Below the pieces are notes generated by a model. The model searched no databases. It was not told the DNA's origin and saw only the letters and a program-made list of their open reading frames with translations. From positions 30,205 through 94,204 of the forward strand of contig NZ_CAJAXH010000021.1 of the NCBI RefSeq assembly GCF_903946935.1: DNA of 64,000 nt. The letters run 5' to 3'. Within the stretch, counting starts at the first letter, position 1, and every line of letters begins with the position of its first letter. The stretch comes from an uncultured Thiodictyon sp. Lineage in GTDB: Bacteria > Pseudomonadota > Gammaproteobacteria > Chromatiales > Chromatiaceae. Both the position numbers and the translations under genes were made by a program. Shown in pieces: positions 10,132 through 19,577 of this stretch.

Positions 10132-10192
10132 AAGGGGCCGGGCTCAATTAAATTCGTCGGGCGGAGAAGAACTTAATTGAGCCCGACCCCTT
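10132..10192. repeat. 61-bp long-armed inverted repeat
   Basis: 24-base arms (10132-10155 and 10169-10192) pair with two mismatches around a 13-base loop; the core is GGGCTCAATTAA. It resembles REP or IS200-type transposase-linked hairpins, but no transposase is nearby. It lies in the gap between the toxin gene and a convergent lipoprotein gene. Confidence 0.75.
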
Positions 10193-10230
10193 AACCCTGC
10201 CTTGACTTCAAGACCGCGATCCATTGCCGG

Positions 10231-10566
10231 TTAACACTTTTTATGGTCTAGACAGTTAGCACAGAAGAATCCACCGCGCCGAAAGGTATTGCCATTGCGT
10301 TTTTCTGCGTCTGGATGGTAGCCGGTGGCGTGCTCATAGCCAATGGCGCGGCATCTGAAATCGCCCTCGGTCTGGCGCCCGGACGGGACCTCTCCGAAGG
10401 TGGTGGCATTATCCCAAATGTGAGAATCATAGTTGCTACTCGTCGCTGCCGGCAGGAGCTGCGGCGCGATGGCACCGGCGTTTAGCCCTGGCTGACCGGT
10501 CGCGCAGCCAACCAGTAGTGTGGTGACGCAGCTAAGAATGGGTAACGTGCGGTTGAGTGTTGTCAT
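10231..10566 (-). CDS. putative lipoprotein, unknown function
   Basis: The 111-residue protein has a short signal peptide with lipobox L-V-G-C, the lipidated Cys being residue 21. The mature part has a conserved-looking C-terminal block C-R-A-I-G-Y-E-H-A-T-G-Y-H-P-D and four further cysteines, including a C-x-x-C and a terminal Cys, which may form disulfides or bind metal. I do not recognise the family. Location is predicted to be the periplasmic face of a membrane. Confidence 0.65.
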   Translation of the reverse strand: MTTLNRTLPILSCVTTLLVGCATGQPGLNAGAIAPQLLPAATSSNYDSHIWDNATTFGEVPSGRQTEGDFRCRAIGYEHATGYHPDAEKRNGNTFRRGGFFCANCLDHKKC

Positions 10567-10902
10567 GGTGTTGGTTTCTCAGTGTCCAATAACGCGAACA
10601 TGCCAGCAAGAACTGCTGATCGATAGGTATGATGGGCGGGGGGAAGTGGCTATTCTGTTCGATAACGCACGCAGTTTTGATTAAAGCTCCTATTTTCGGG
10701 CGCGAGGTCGGGCGGCCGCGACGAATACGACACATAATCAACGCGCGAAGCAGATGCACCTGACCTGCGGTGGGTAGCGTTGCACCGGCTGGGGTCGTGA
10801 TCGGCATCGGACAAAGTGTGTTCGATGCGCGGCGAAGCCAGACCGGGCGTCGGTCGGGGCGCGTCGCCAAACCCGGAACGGTCGGGCGGCGGAGATTCTT
10901 GC
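10567..10902. other. non-coding gap upstream of rpsT
   Basis: Between the divergent lipoprotein and rpsT genes I see no credible ORF, RNA gene or repeat. In-frame codons upstream of rpsT are open but unlike S20 and are treated as leader. Confidence 0.5.
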
Positions 10903-10931
10903 TTGACAGCGGGCTCGAGACTGTGGAAAAT
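10903..10931 (+). promoter_or_regulatory. sigma-70 promoter of rpsT
   Basis: Perfect -35 box TTGACA at 10903-10908 is followed after 17 bases by GAAAAT at 10926-10931 (4 of 6 to consensus). The predicted transcript has a leader of about 55 nt before the rpsT start. Confidence 0.6.
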
Positions 10932-10994
10932 ACGCGGTCTTTATCCGAGCCCCTGTCCAGGGCTCTTGCCCAACGGATTCCAGGAGACCCCCCC

Positions 10995-11258
10995 TTGGCC
11001 AACTCAGCACAAGCCGAAAAACGCGCCCGTCAGGCCGAGAAGCGTCGTCAGCAGAACGCCTCTCAGCGCAGCACCTTCCGCACCTTCGTCAAGAAGGTCG
11101 TCAAGGCCATTGAATCGGGTGACAAGGCGGCGGCGACCGAGGCCTACAAGAGTGCGTTGCCGGAGATCGACGGCGCCACCACCAAGGGGATCATCCACGC
11201 CAACAAGGCCGCCCGTCACAAGAGCCGCCTGAACGCCCATATCAAGGCGATGGCGTAA
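10995..11258 (+). CDS. rpsT: 30S ribosomal protein S20
   Basis: The 87-residue basic protein begins (M)[12 protein letters not shown] and ends in [10 protein letters not shown], matching S20, which binds 16S rRNA in the small subunit. The start is TTG at 10995, with CAGGAGA eight bases upstream. E. coli rpsT also uses UUG, where the weak start takes part in autoregulation, so this start is likely genuine. A strong terminator follows. Confidence 0.95.
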   Translation: MANSAQAEKRARQAEKRRQQNASQRSTFRTFVKKVVKAIESGDKAAATEAYKSALPEIDGATTKGIIHANKAARHKSRLNAHIKAMA

Positions 11259-11299
11259 GGCCGATCAGCCCGGCTTGAGCCCCGCCGCGGGGCTCCAGC

Positions 11300-11332
11300 A
11301 AAAAAAGACCGGCTCATGAGCCGGTTTTTTTT
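11300..11332 (+). terminator. intrinsic terminator of rpsT
   Basis: Stem ACCGGCTCATGAGCCGGT at 11308-11325 is flanked by an A tract on the left and eight Ts on the right, so it may work in both directions, ending rpsT and the opposite-strand nitroreductase transcript. Confidence 0.9.
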
Positions 11333-11362
11333 GTGCCTGTTGATCGTCGCGCGAAGGTAGCG

Positions 11363-11390
11363 TCGCGGCGGGGCGCCGCTCCTACGCGGG
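11363..11390. repeat. short GC hairpin repeat
   Basis: The sequence around GCGGCGGGGCGCCGCTCC, ending TACGCGGG, resembles in inverted orientation the GGGAGCGGCTTGCGCCGCGA unit at 5793-5812. It is a small dispersed palindrome downstream of the nitroreductase gene. Confidence 0.4.
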
Positions 11391-11391
11391 A

Positions 11392-11985
11392 TCAGAGCAG
11401 GGTCACGGCCCGCTCGAACGCCAGGCGCGGGCTGCGGGGGAAGAGCGAGCTCGGCTCGCCGTAACCCAGGGCGATGAGGAAGTTGGAGCGGTAGCGGCCG
11501 TCGGCAAAAAACTCGGCGTCAACCTTGGCGTTATCGAACCCGGACATGGGCCCCGCGTCCAGCCCCAGGGCGCGGGCCGCCAGGATCAGATAGGCCCCCT
11601 GCAGGGTGCCGTTGCGAAAGGCCGTCGCCTGCGTGAGCTCCGGGTTGGGCGTGAAGAAGCCCGCGGCGTCGGGGTTGTGTGGCCACAGTTCCGGCAGCAG
11701 TTCAGCGAAGCGCAGGTCGTGGGCCAGGATGGCCGTCACCGGGGCCTCGCGCACCTTGGCCACGTTGCCCTCCATCAGGGCCGGCACCAGCCGCTCCTTG
11801 GCCGCCGCGCTGTGCAGGAAGACGATGCGCGCGGGCTGGCAGTTCATGCTGGTGGGGCCGTAGCGCATCAGGTCATAGAGTTCGCGCAGTTGCGCCTCGG
11901 CGACCGGCCGATCCTGCCAGCGGGGGTAGGTGCGCGCGGCCCGGAAGAGCTGATCGAGCGCCTGGGTGTCGAGCGGTTGGTTCAT
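11392..11985 (-). CDS. nitroreductase family, RutE-like (malonic semialdehyde reductase)
   Basis: From ATG at 11985 the protein is 197 residues, the RutE size (E. coli 196). Motifs [22 protein letters not shown] and [10 protein letters not shown] are those of the FMN-dependent RutE/HadB branch. The rest of the rut pyrimidine pathway is absent here, so the physiological substrate is uncertain. GGAGA lies upstream of the start. The gene diverges from the HAD phosphatase with 57 bases between starts. Confidence 0.82.
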   Translation of the reverse strand: MNQPLDTQALDQLFRAARTYPRWQDRPVAEAQLRELYDLMRYGPTSMNCQPARIVFLHSAAAKERLVPALMEGNVAKVREAPVTAILAHDLRFAELLPELWPHNPDAAGFFTPNPELTQATAFRNGTLQGAYLILAARALGLDAGPMSGFDNAKVDAEFFADGRYRSNFLIALGYGEPSSLFPRSPRLAFERAVTLL

Positions 11986-12042
11986 GAGGGGTGGTCTCCG
12001 GTGAGTCTGATGGCCGATTCTAAAACAAGGGGAGCCGAGACG

Positions 12043-12735
12043 ATGACCATGACCGAGCGCGCCGGCATCGATTGGGGCCGCATCGACGACTGTTTTCTGG
12101 ACATGGACGGGACCCTGCTCGACCTGCACTTCGATAACCATTTCTGGTTGGAGCACGTCCCGCGCCGCTACGCCGAGGCCCGCGGGGTTACCCTGGAGGC
12201 GGCCAAGGCGCAATTGCAAGGCCATTCCCGGGCGATCGAGGGGACGCTCGACTGGTACTGCCTGGACCACTGGAGCCGCGAGCTCGGGCTGGACATCGCG
12301 CTACTCAAGGCGGAGGTCGACCACCTGATTGCGGTGCATCCGCATGTGGTGGACTTCCTGGAGGCCCTGGCCGCCCGCGGCAAGCGCCGTGTCCTGGTGA
12401 CCAATGCGCATCATAAGTCACTGGCGCTCAAGATGGGCCGTACGCGCCTCGCCGGTCACTTCGAGCACATCGTCTCATCCCATGCCCTGGGATTGCCGAA
12501 GGAGTCGCCGGACTTCTGGCCGCGCCTGCATGCGATCCTGCCATTCGACCCGGCCCGCACCCTGTTTGTCGACGACAGCCTGAGCGTGCTGCGCTCGGCC
12601 CGCACCTACGGGTTCGGTGCGTTGCGCGCCGTGCTGCAACCCGACTCCCAGGCGCCCCGGCGGGTGCAGGACGAGTTCCCGGGCATCGTCGACTTCGCCG
12701 AGCTGCTCCCGGGGCTTGGTGCCTCAAGCGGTTAA
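12043..12735 (+). CDS. yrfG: HAD-family GMP/IMP nucleotidase, YrfG-like
   Basis: The 230-residue HAD hydrolase has motif [11 protein letters not shown] near residue 18, motif II L-V-T-N-A near 120, motif III Lys in L-P-K-E-S and motif IV L-F-V-D-D-S. The D-W-Y-C-L-D-H-W-S block matches YrfG, which dephosphorylates GMP and IMP. The start ATG 12043 has GGGGAG upstream and is followed by M-T-M-T-E-R. The cytosolic enzyme probably belongs to purine salvage. Confidence 0.85.
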   Translation: MTMTERAGIDWGRIDDCFLDMDGTLLDLHFDNHFWLEHVPRRYAEARGVTLEAAKAQLQGHSRAIEGTLDWYCLDHWSRELGLDIALLKAEVDHLIAVHPHVVDFLEALAARGKRRVLVTNAHHKSLALKMGRTRLAGHFEHIVSSHALGLPKESPDFWPRLHAILPFDPARTLFVDDSLSVLRSARTYGFGALRAVLQPDSQAPRRVQDEFPGIVDFAELLPGLGASSG

Positions 12736-12784
12736 GGTGATCCAGTGTCCGCAGCGCGCGGTGTGCTTCGCGGTACTGGATCGC

Positions 12785-14386
12785 TCAGGACTCCGTGGGC
12801 CCGCCGGCTGGCCCGTCCGCTGCCGGCGTGGCGGTTTGGGCATCGCCCGGCTTGGCCGCGGGCTTGCGCCGCCGCCGCCGGCGCTTCTTTGCCGGCTCCG
12901 GGCCGGCCTGCGGGGACGGCCCGGATGGCTCGGACGGTCCGGCGGACGAGGTGAGTGCGGCCTGTTCGGGCGCAGGGCGCTCCCGGCGTGGGGGCGCCGC
13001 TGCCGCGGGTGCCTCGGGGGGCGTGGTCGGCGCCGCGACCGTGGGCCGATCCGCCGGTCGCGGGCGTTCCGGGCCGCGTGGTCCGTCGCGCCGGCTGGGG
13101 CCGCCCGGGCTGCGGCCGCGTGGACCGCCGCTACCCGGGGGGCCGCGCCCGTCGCGGTCGGTGCGGTATTCCCGATCCTCGCGCTCCGGGCGCAGGCGCG
13201 AGCGGTAGTCGATCTCGGGCAGCAGGGCGGACTCGATCGGCTCGACCGGCACCTTGGCGCCGATGAAGCGCTCGATGTCCGGCAGGCAGAAGGCATAGGT
13301 CTCGCACACGAAGCTGATGGCGTCCCCGGCCGCCCCGGCGCGGGCGGTGCGCCCGATGCGGTGGACATAGTCCTCCGCGTCCTCCGGCAGGTCGTAGTTG
13401 ACCACATGGGTCACGTCCGGGATGTGCAGACCGCGCGCCGCGACATCGGTGCCCACCAGGACCGGCAGGTCGCCGTCGGTGAAACTCTTGAGCAGTTTCA
13501 GGCGTTTTTTCTGGGGGACGTCGCCCGAGAGCACGGCAGTGTTGATCCCGTTGCCCTGGAGGTAGCCCCAGACCCGGTCGGCCTCGCGCTTGGTGTTGAC
13601 GAAGACCATCACCCGCGGGTCCTCCCAGGTGCGCACCAGCCCGATCAGCAGCGGGATCTTCTCCGAGTTGGCGGTCATGTAGCAGCGCTGGCGCACGCGG
13701 TCGGCCGTCACCGTTTCCGACTCGATCTTGACCAACTGGGGATTGTTCATGTGCTCGTAGGCGAGCTCCAGGACCCGATAAGACAGGGTCGCGGAGAACA
13801 GCATCCCCAGGCGCGCCTCCGGCGGCGGCATGCGCTTGAAGAGGAAGCGGATGTCCTTGATGAACCCCAGGTCGAACATGCGGTCCGCCTCGTCGAGCAC
13901 CACCACCTCGACCCGGCTGAGGTTAAAGACGTGCTGCTTGAAGTAGTCGATCAGACGCCCGGGGGTGCCGATCAGGATGTCGACGCCCGCCGCCAGCGCG
14001 TCGCGCTGTTCCTGATAGCCGGTACCGCCGAACACCAGCCCGACGCGAAACCCGGTGTGGCGGGCGAGGAGCAGGGTATCGTGGTGGATCTGCACCGCCA
14101 ATTCCCGGGTGGGCGCCACGATCAGTGCGCGCGGTTGGGCCGGGTGGTCGGACGGTGGCGGCTGCGCGGCCAGCAGACGCTCCAGGATCACCAGGAGGAA
14201 GGCGGCGGTCTTGCCGGTGCCGGTCTGGGCCTGGCCCGCGATGTCCTGGCCGGCGAGCGCAACGGGCAGTGTGGCGGCCTGAATCGGGGTACAGTGGGAG
14301 AATCCGGCGTCGGCGAGACCTTCAAGTACACTCAGATCAAGGTCAAAGTGGTCGAACCGGGTCGCGGTCAGGTGTGTCTCTGTCAT
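12785..14386 (-). CDS. rhlB: ATP-dependent RNA helicase RhlB
   Basis: The 533-residue DEAD-box helicase shows Q-motif (G-F-S-H-C-T-P-I-Q), Walker [13 protein letters not shown] followed by [12 protein letters not shown] (RhlB-specific), S-A-T, and H-R-I-G-R-T-A-R. RhlB unwinds RNA for the degradosome. The core ends near residue 395 and is followed by an unusually long ~140-residue tail rich in Arg, Pro, Gly and Ala with basic K-K-R-R-R-R-R-R runs, a likely RNA-binding disordered extension. Confidence 0.93.
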   Translation of the reverse strand: MTETHLTATRFDHFDLDLSVLEGLADAGFSHCTPIQAATLPVALAGQDIAGQAQTGTGKTAAFLLVILERLLAAQPPPSDHPAQPRALIVAPTRELAVQIHHDTLLLARHTGFRVGLVFGGTGYQEQRDALAAGVDILIGTPGRLIDYFKQHVFNLSRVEVVVLDEADRMFDLGFIKDIRFLFKRMPPPEARLGMLFSATLSYRVLELAYEHMNNPQLVKIESETVTADRVRQRCYMTANSEKIPLLIGLVRTWEDPRVMVFVNTKREADRVWGYLQGNGINTAVLSGDVPQKKRLKLLKSFTDGDLPVLVGTDVAARGLHIPDVTHVVNYDLPEDAEDYVHRIGRTARAGAAGDAISFVCETYAFCLPDIERFIGAKVPVEPIESALLPEIDYRSRLRPEREDREYRTDRDGRGPPGSGGPRGRSPGGPSRRDGPRGPERPRPADRPTVAAPTTPPEAPAAAAPPRRERPAPEQAALTSSAGPSEPSGPSPQAGPEPAKKRRRRRRKPAAKPGDAQTATPAADGPAGGPTES

Positions 14387-14624
14387 TGAAATCCTTCAAT
14401 TGTTCTCAACGGTCGCAGCCCACCCAAGGCAAGGCTTGCAAATTCTTTGCGCTTTGGATCAAATAGCATCTTAACCCTTGGGCATAAAACTGCGCTAATT
14501 TGCCGCTTGCTGCCTGCCCCTGACTCAGTCTGGAACCGGATTCCCCGCCCGGCCGTACCCTCGGCCCGTGAGTCTTGAGGCCTGCCCCGGCGGCCCTGCG
14601 CAACACCAAACGGAGTCCACAGTA

Positions 14625-14951
14625 GTGAGCGATAACATCGTCCATGTGACCGATGTCTCTTTTGAGGATGATGTGCTGAAATCCTCTATCCCAGTTCTGG
14701 TAGACTTCTGGGCCGATTGGTGCGGGCCCTGCAAGATGATCGCCCCGGTGCTCGACGAGATCGCCGACGAGTATGTCGGCCGGCTCACGGTCGCCAAGCT
14801 CAACATCGACGAGAACGCCAAGACCCCGCCGGTCTATGGTATTCGCGGTATCCCCACCCTGAAACTGTTCCGTGAGGGTGAGGTGGTCGCGGAGAAGGTC
14901 GGAGCGGTGTCCAAGTCGCAGTTGACGGCCTTCATCAACACCAATCTCTGA
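14625..14951 (+). CDS. trxA: thioredoxin 1
   Basis: From GTG 14625 the protein has 108 residues, beginning M-S-D-N-I-V-H-V-T. Active site W-C-G-P-C-K is at residues 32-37, with cis-Pro block G-I-P-T-L-K-L-F. It is the general cytosolic disulfide reductase, recycled by NADPH thioredoxin reductase. GGAG lies 10 bases upstream of the GTG. It precedes rho, as in many gammaproteobacteria. Confidence 0.96.
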   Translation: MSDNIVHVTDVSFEDDVLKSSIPVLVDFWADWCGPCKMIAPVLDEIADEYVGRLTVAKLNIDENAKTPPVYGIRGIPTLKLFREGEVVAEKVGAVSKSQLTAFINTNL

Positions 14952-15208
14952 TTCCCCGGTGGCCCCGCGCGCGGGGTCCAAGGCGCTTCCCGGCCCGCCG
15001 ATCCCTGGCCGGTGCGATCCAATTCTGCGGGATCGCCAGTTTTCGTGCGTGTACGCCCACCAGTGCGCGTGCCCCGTGTCAATCGAATCCACGCGGCGTT
15101 CGTCCGGACGCCCCCTCCGCGGTGCAGCCCCCCGAGTCGTCTCCCCTTGACGCCGATCCCTCGCGGGACGCCCAGCACCTCCCCTGACCTCTGCCTCAGA
15201 AGACCCGA

Positions 15209-16465
15209 ATGAATCTAACCGAACTAAAAAAGACGCCGGTGCCCGAGCTGGTCGAGCTGGCGCAGTCCATGGAGATCGAAGGTGTCGGCCGCTCGCGCAA
15301 ACAGGACCTGATCTTCGCCATCCTCAAGGCCCAGGCCAAGCGCGGTGAGGACATCTACGGCGACGGGGTCTTGGAGATCCTGACCGACGGCTTTGGTTTC
15401 CTGCGCTCTGCCGACGCCTCCTATCTGGCCGGGCCGGACGACATCTATGTCTCCCCCAGCCAGATCCGCCGCTTCTCCCTGCGTACCGGCGACACCATCT
15501 CCGGCAAGATTCGCCCGCCCAAGGACGGGGAGCGCTATTTTGCGCTGCTCAAGGTCAACGACATCAACTTCGATCGGCCCGAGAACGCCAAGTCGAAGAT
15601 CCTGTTCGAGAACTTTACCCCGCTCTTCGCCCAGAAGCGGCTCACGCTGGAGATCGGCAACGGCAGTACCGAGGACCTGACGGCGCGCACCATCGATCTG
15701 GTGGCACCCATCGGCAAGGGTCAGCGCGGCCTCATCGTGTCCCCGCCAAAGGCCGGTAAGACCATGATGTTGCAAAACATCGCGCAGTCCATCGGGCACA
15801 ACCACCCGGACTGCTATCTGATCGTGCTGCTGATCGACGAACGCCCGGAGGAGGTCACTGAAATGTCGCGCTCGGTGCGCGGCGAGGTCATCTCCTCCAC
15901 CTTCGACGAGCCCGCCACCCGCCATGTGCAGGTGGCCGAGATGGTGATCGAGAAGGCCAAGCGGCTGGTGGAGCACAAGCGCGACGTGGTGATCCTGCTC
16001 GACTCCATCACGCGGCTGGCGCGCGCCTACAACACCGTGATCCCCTCCTCCGGCAAGGTACTCACCGGCGGTGTGGACGCCAACGCCTTGCAGCGCCCCA
16101 AGCGCTTCTTCGGCGCCGCCCGCAACATCGAGGAGGGCGGCTCGCTTACCATCCTCGCCACCGCCCTGGTCGATACCGGCTCGCGCATGGACGACGTCAT
16201 CTACGAGGAGTTCAAGGGTACCGGTAACATGGAAATCCACATGGACCGGCGGATCGCCGAGCGGCGCATCTTCCCCTCCATCAACATCAACCGCTCCGGC
16301 ACCCGCCGCGAAGAGTTGCTGATGCCCGCCGCCGAGCTCCAGAAGATGTGGATCCTGCGCAAGATCCTGCATCCCATGGACGAACTGGCCGCCATGGAGT
16401 TCCTGCACGACAAGCTCAAGACCACCAAGACCAACGGTGAGTTCTTCGACTCCATGAAGGGCTGA
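15209..16465 (+). CDS. rho: transcription termination factor Rho
   Basis: The 418-residue hexameric RNA helicase is near identical in layout to E. coli Rho: N-terminal helix bundle (M-N-L-T-E-L-K), cold-shock-like RNA-binding domain with G-F-G-F-L-R near 65-70, Walker A P-P-K-A-G-K-T around 178-184, [13 protein letters not shown], and [11 protein letters not shown]. It ends transcription at C-rich RNA sites. The 257-bp leader after trxA has no clear gene and may hold the usual rho autoregulatory leader. Confidence 0.97.
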   Translation: MNLTELKKTPVPELVELAQSMEIEGVGRSRKQDLIFAILKAQAKRGEDIYGDGVLEILTDGFGFLRSADASYLAGPDDIYVSPSQIRRFSLRTGDTISGKIRPPKDGERYFALLKVNDINFDRPENAKSKILFENFTPLFAQKRLTLEIGNGSTEDLTARTIDLVAPIGKGQRGLIVSPPKAGKTMMLQNIAQSIGHNHPDCYLIVLLIDERPEEVTEMSRSVRGEVISSTFDEPATRHVQVAEMVIEKAKRLVEHKRDVVILLDSITRLARAYNTVIPSSGKVLTGGVDANALQRPKRFFGAARNIEEGGSLTILATALVDTGSRMDDVIYEEFKGTGNMEIHMDRRIAERRIFPSININRSGTRREELLMPAAELQKMWILRKILHPMDELAAMEFLHDKLKTTKTNGEFFDSMKG

Positions 16466-16599
16466 GGCGCAGGATCCAGCACCCAGGACCAGGGAGTGTC
16501 CGCACATCGACGTCAATGAGTAGACGCCAGGCGGGGGGCGCGAGGCGCGGACCCCGCCAGCCCCGCGACCGGGGCGGTTCAGCCTAAACCCGGGAATTG

Positions 16600-16730
16600 C
16601 TCACGCCAAGGCGCCGAGCTCGCCAAGCAATACAATCGGGTAGAGCCACTCTCCAGGTCACCCTCCGGGTGACTGCCGCAACGCTGATAACGCACTGAAA
16701 AGCCTTGGCGAGCTTGGCGCCTTGGCGTGA
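16600..16730 (+). repeat. 131-bp palindromic element, copy C
   Basis: CTCACGCCAAGGCGCCGAG at the left pairs with CTTGGCGCCTTGGCGTGA at the right. Interior: TCACCCTCCGGGTGA hairpin and GATAACGCACTGAAAA block. The left flank AAACCCGGGAATTG is a family flank. It fills the gap between convergent rho and modD. Confidence 0.9.
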
Positions 16731-16742
16731 CAACCGCTCCTT

Positions 16743-17618
16743 CTAGGTGCAGAGGCCCGCGTCTGCCAGGCCCAGACTAAACCGCACCTGTACATCCCGC
16801 GGCGGCGCCTGATGGGGGGCCGAGGTGACCAGTAGTCTGGCGCCGGCCCGGGCATAGTCCTCGGCATTGCGGGCATTGACGCCGCCCGCCGCGGCGACGA
16901 CGCTCGTCGAGCCCCGTGCGGCGAGGGCCGCAACCACCTCCGCCACGGTCTGCGGCGAACACTTTTCCAATTGCAGCACGTCCGCCTCGGCCCAGATGAG
17001 CGCCTCCTGCACCGTGCCGACCTCCACCACCACCCGCTTCTCCGGGCACTGCCGGCGCAGTCGCGCGATGGTCTGGGCAGGAGATTCCGACCCCAGAAAC
17101 TGCCGATGCTCGGCGAAGATCAGCAGGGTCTCCGAGAGCCCGGTGCGATGCATCACCGCACCCCCGGCGAGCAGTGACTTGACCGCCAACCGGCGGTTGC
17201 CCGGGACGTTCTTGCGGGTCCCGGCCACCAGGGCCTGGGGGTCGCCCCGCCGGGCGGCGGCGACGATGGCCGCCGCGCTGGTGGCGATACCGGAACACCA
17301 TTCGACCAGGGTCTGGGCGGTCTTCCAACCCGCATGCAAGGCGCTGGCGCTGCCGCTGGCCTCCAACAGTAGGGTCTCGGTCGGCGCCTCGGCCCCCGAG
17401 TGGACCAGCAGCCGCCCCTGCGCCCCACATAATTCAAAAAGCCTTAGCGCCTCCTCGACGCCGCAGACCACCATGGGGTCCCGGGCGAAGAAGCGGATGG
17501 TCCCCGGCTGTCGGGCGATTCCCAGCGACTCGGTGGTGAGGTCGCCAAACGGGACATCCTCGCCGAGCAGTTGCTGGAGTGCGTGGTCAGCGAGGACGCT
17601 GGGGGTGGCTGAGATCAT
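16743..17618 (-). CDS. modD: ModD, molybdenum-linked pyrophosphorylase-like protein
   Basis: The 291-residue protein belongs to the quinolinate/nicotinate phosphoribosyltransferase fold (NadC-like), with D-V-P-F-G-D-L-T-T, G-T-R-K-N-V-P-G-N-R-R-L-A-V-K and E-V-G-T-V-Q-E-A visible. The R-K-N-V-P-G variant and the H-R-T-G-L-S-E-T-L-L-I-F block mark ModD, which is linked to molybdate-transport loci but whose biochemical role is unsettled. It diverges from an FecBCD-type importer with ModE-like sites in the shared upstream region, supporting a molybdenum or tungsten role. Confidence 0.88.
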   Translation of the reverse strand: MISATPSVLADHALQQLLGEDVPFGDLTTESLGIARQPGTIRFFARDPMVVCGVEEALRLFELCGAQGRLLVHSGAEAPTETLLLEASGSASALHAGWKTAQTLVEWCSGIATSAAAIVAAARRGDPQALVAGTRKNVPGNRRLAVKSLLAGGAVMHRTGLSETLLIFAEHRQFLGSESPAQTIARLRRQCPEKRVVVEVGTVQEALIWAEADVLQLEKCSPQTVAEVVAALAARGSTSVVAAAGGVNARNAEDYARAGARLLVTSAPHQAPPRDVQVRFSLGLADAGLCT

Positions 17619-17885
17619 CGAGGGGGTCTCCGATTGGAATGCGCAAGCGCGGACCCGCTTGAGAGCCCGACCAAATGGGTCAGTCTAGGCTACAGCGGAG
17701 GCAACCTCAACCATCGCGGCGGGCGGCCCCGCCTCGCGCGGCTTCATCTGGCCGCTTTGTTGCTTATCAAATAGCGAGATGGGTGATTCCTGACAAACGG
17801 AACATTGATTTATCGCAATATACTGTTTGTAAAGGTCTCGCGTCGAGTTCCAGTGTGGAGCTGGTTTCTTCACATTTAGTTTACG

Positions 17886-17905
17886 CTATATCCAGATCGA
17901 TATAG
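17886..17905. promoter_or_regulatory. ModE-like operator 1
   Basis: CTATATC at 17886-17892 and its exact inverse GATATAG at 17899-17905 are separated by 6 bases and extended on the left by CG. This fits the known ModE half-site pattern CGnTATAT...ATATAnCG. It lies about 270 bp upstream of modD. Confidence 0.6.
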
Positions 17906-18066
17906 GCTCCGCGACGCCCGTCGCGTCGGGCCGCCCCGCCCGATCGGTATCCTCTCGGTCGGCAACGATGGCAAGACGGCCGATGGCTCGGTCTGAGGCG
18001 TGTCCGTCAAGCCATCGACAGCCCGATCCTCCGCCGCGCCTGCCAGCCTAAATCCGGAAGTTGCCG

Positions 18067-18198
18067 CTCACGCCATGGCGCCAAGGCGCCAAGAACGATC
18101 AAGGGCCTGTGGGCAGCATCGGAATCGCCGGACGGGTGAGTCGCCAAGCGGCGATAACGCATTGAAAAAACTTAGCGAGCTTGGCGCCTTGGCGTGAG
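18067..18198 (+). repeat. 131-bp palindromic element, copy D
   Basis: Left arm CTCACGCCATGGCGCCAAG, right arm ending CTTGGCGCCTTGGCGTGAG; interior GATAACGCATTGAAAAAA block and a GGACGGGTGA half of the central stem. The flank CTAAATCCGGAAGTTG matches the other copies. It lies between the two ModE-like sites. Confidence 0.88.
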
Positions 18199-18341
18199 CG
18201 CTGTTCTTTCTAGGGTCAACGCCAAGGCTCGGTCCGCCCTCGCCCTCGCTGCGCCGGGGTCGCCCTGTCTTGCCCTCACGCGCCAAGTCTTGTCGCTAAG
18301 TCGACGAATCCACCTGAATGTCTTGTCTGTTCTTAAGTGTA

Positions 18342-18369
18342 CGCTATATATAATTATAATGACGATAGC
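18342..18369. promoter_or_regulatory. possible second ModE-like site
   Basis: CGCTATATA at 18342-18350 is a good ModE-type half-site. The opposite half is imperfect, with only an ATAGC inverse at 18365-18369 at wider spacing. It lies about 100 bp upstream of the substrate-binding protein gene, a suitable place for repression. Weaker than site 1. Confidence 0.35.
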
Positions 18370-18464
18370 TTTATGTATGTTCGATAAGGTATTTTTTTGC
18401 AAATATAGTTATGGTACGATTTATGCTTAAGAAATAGCGATACCTAACCTACGAGCAGTTCACG

Positions 18465-19577
18465 ATGCATCTTGTCTTACATCAAGCCCTTGGCGGCCTC
18501 CGGTCTCACCCTGCGGTTCGCCGCCTGGGCGTGGCTGGCCTCCTGTGTCTACTGCCGCTCTGGGGGCTTGGCCCGGGGACAAGCCAGGCCCGCGAGGTGC
18601 AGGACATGGCCGGTCGCACGGTGGCCGTCCCCGATCCGGTCGCCCGCCCCTTCGGCGCCGCCCCCCCCTTGACCGCCTTGTTGCTGGCCCTGGCCCCAGA
18701 CCTGGTCCATGCACTCAATATGCCCTTAGCGCCGGGCGCACTGGACTATCTGCCGCCCCCCGCGGCGCCCTTGCCGGTGTTGGGCAGCGCCATGGGCCAT
18801 GGGCGCCAGATCAATCCGGAGGCCCTGCTGGCGGTGCGGCCGGACCTGGCGCTGGCCTGGCTGAACGCCGCCTCCGACCTGGACCAGGCGGGGATCGAGG
18901 CGCCCTTCCGGAAGATCGGCGTACCTGTGTTCTTTCTGAAACTGGACACCCTGGAGGATTGGCCGGCGGCCTTCGAGACGGCGGGTCGGCTGTTGGGCCG
19001 GGAGGCGCGCGCCCAAGCGCTGGCCGACTACATCCGCGCGGCCCAGGCGCGGGTCACGGCGGCGGTGTCAGGGATCGCGTCGGCCCAGCAGGTGCGGGTC
19101 TACTACGCCGAGGGCCCGGACGGTCTGGCGACTGACTGCAACACCTCCTTTCATACAGAGGCGATCGCCCTGGCCGGGGCCTACAACGTCTACCGCTGCA
19201 CCGCCAAGACCATGGTCGGGCAGGAGCGGGTGAGTCTGGAGCAGGTGCTGCTGTGGCAGCCCCAGGTCCTGCTGGTGCAGGACCCGGTCTTTGCCCGCAC
19301 GGTTCGGCACGACCCCCGCTGGGCCCAGGTGCCGGCCGTGGCGGCTGGGCGGGTGATCGCGATCCCCCGGCTGCCGCTGAACTGGATTGATCGGCCGCCG
19401 TCCTTCATGCGGGCACTGGGCATCCAGTGGCTCGCCAACGCACTCTATCCGGAGCGTTTGCCCCTGGACCTGGAGGCCGAGACCCGGCGCTTCTATACGC
19501 TCTTCTTTGGGGTCGAACCCACCCAGGCGCAGGTCGCGGCCCTGCTCCACGTCGATTCCGCGGGTACGGCCCCTTGA
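18465..19577 (+). CDS. periplasmic substrate-binding protein, FecB/BtuF type (likely molybdate/tungstate)
   Basis: The 370-residue protein has an N-terminal signal peptide with hydrophobic core near residues 22-36 and probable cleavage after S-Q-A. The mature part has the R-x-V-x-V-P-D-P-V-x-R opening and the two-lobed class III binding-protein layout (V-L-G-S-A-M-G-H-G-R-Q-I-N-P-E-A-L-L, R-P-D-L-A-L-A-W). Class III binders carry siderophores, cobalamin, or, in MolABC, molybdate. Adjacent modD and ModE-like sites favour molybdate or tungstate. First gene of a seven-gene operon. Confidence 0.82.
   Translation: MHLVLHQALGGLRSHPAVRRLGVAGLLCLLPLWGLGPGTSQAREVQDMAGRTVAVPDPVARPFGAAPPLTALLLALAPDLVHALNMPLAPGALDYLPPPAAPLPVLGSAMGHGRQINPEALLAVRPDLALAWLNAASDLDQAGIEAPFRKIGVPVFFLKLDTLEDWPAAFETAGRLLGREARAQALADYIRAAQARVTAAVSGIASAQQVRVYYAEGPDGLATDCNTSFHTEAIALAGAYNVYRCTAKTMVGQERVSLEQVLLWQPQVLLVQDPVFARTVRHDPRWAQVPAVAAGRVIAIPRLPLNWIDRPPSFMRALGIQWLANALYPERLPLDLEAETRRFYTLFFGVEPTQAQVAALLHVDSAGTAP

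Larger units (their letters stand above)
17619..18464. promoter_or_regulatory. 846-bp divergent regulatory region between modD and the ABC importer
   Basis: The region is clearly more AT-rich than its neighbours around 17760-17910 and 18300-18440. It holds two ModE-like palindromes and one 131-bp element. I see no ORF with coding character. The AT-rich stretches probably carry the two divergent promoters. Confidence 0.6.

Noticed and set aside
10770..10994. N-terminal extension of rpsT in the same open frame
   Set aside because: S20 is always ~87 residues; the upstream codons are unlike S20 and the promoter and ribosome site fit the TTG at 10995.
15224..16516. 430-codon open frame antisense to rho
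   Set aside because: Composition is that of a GC-rich shadow frame (His/Asp/Gly/Val-rich, no domain), and rho on the other strand is unambiguous.
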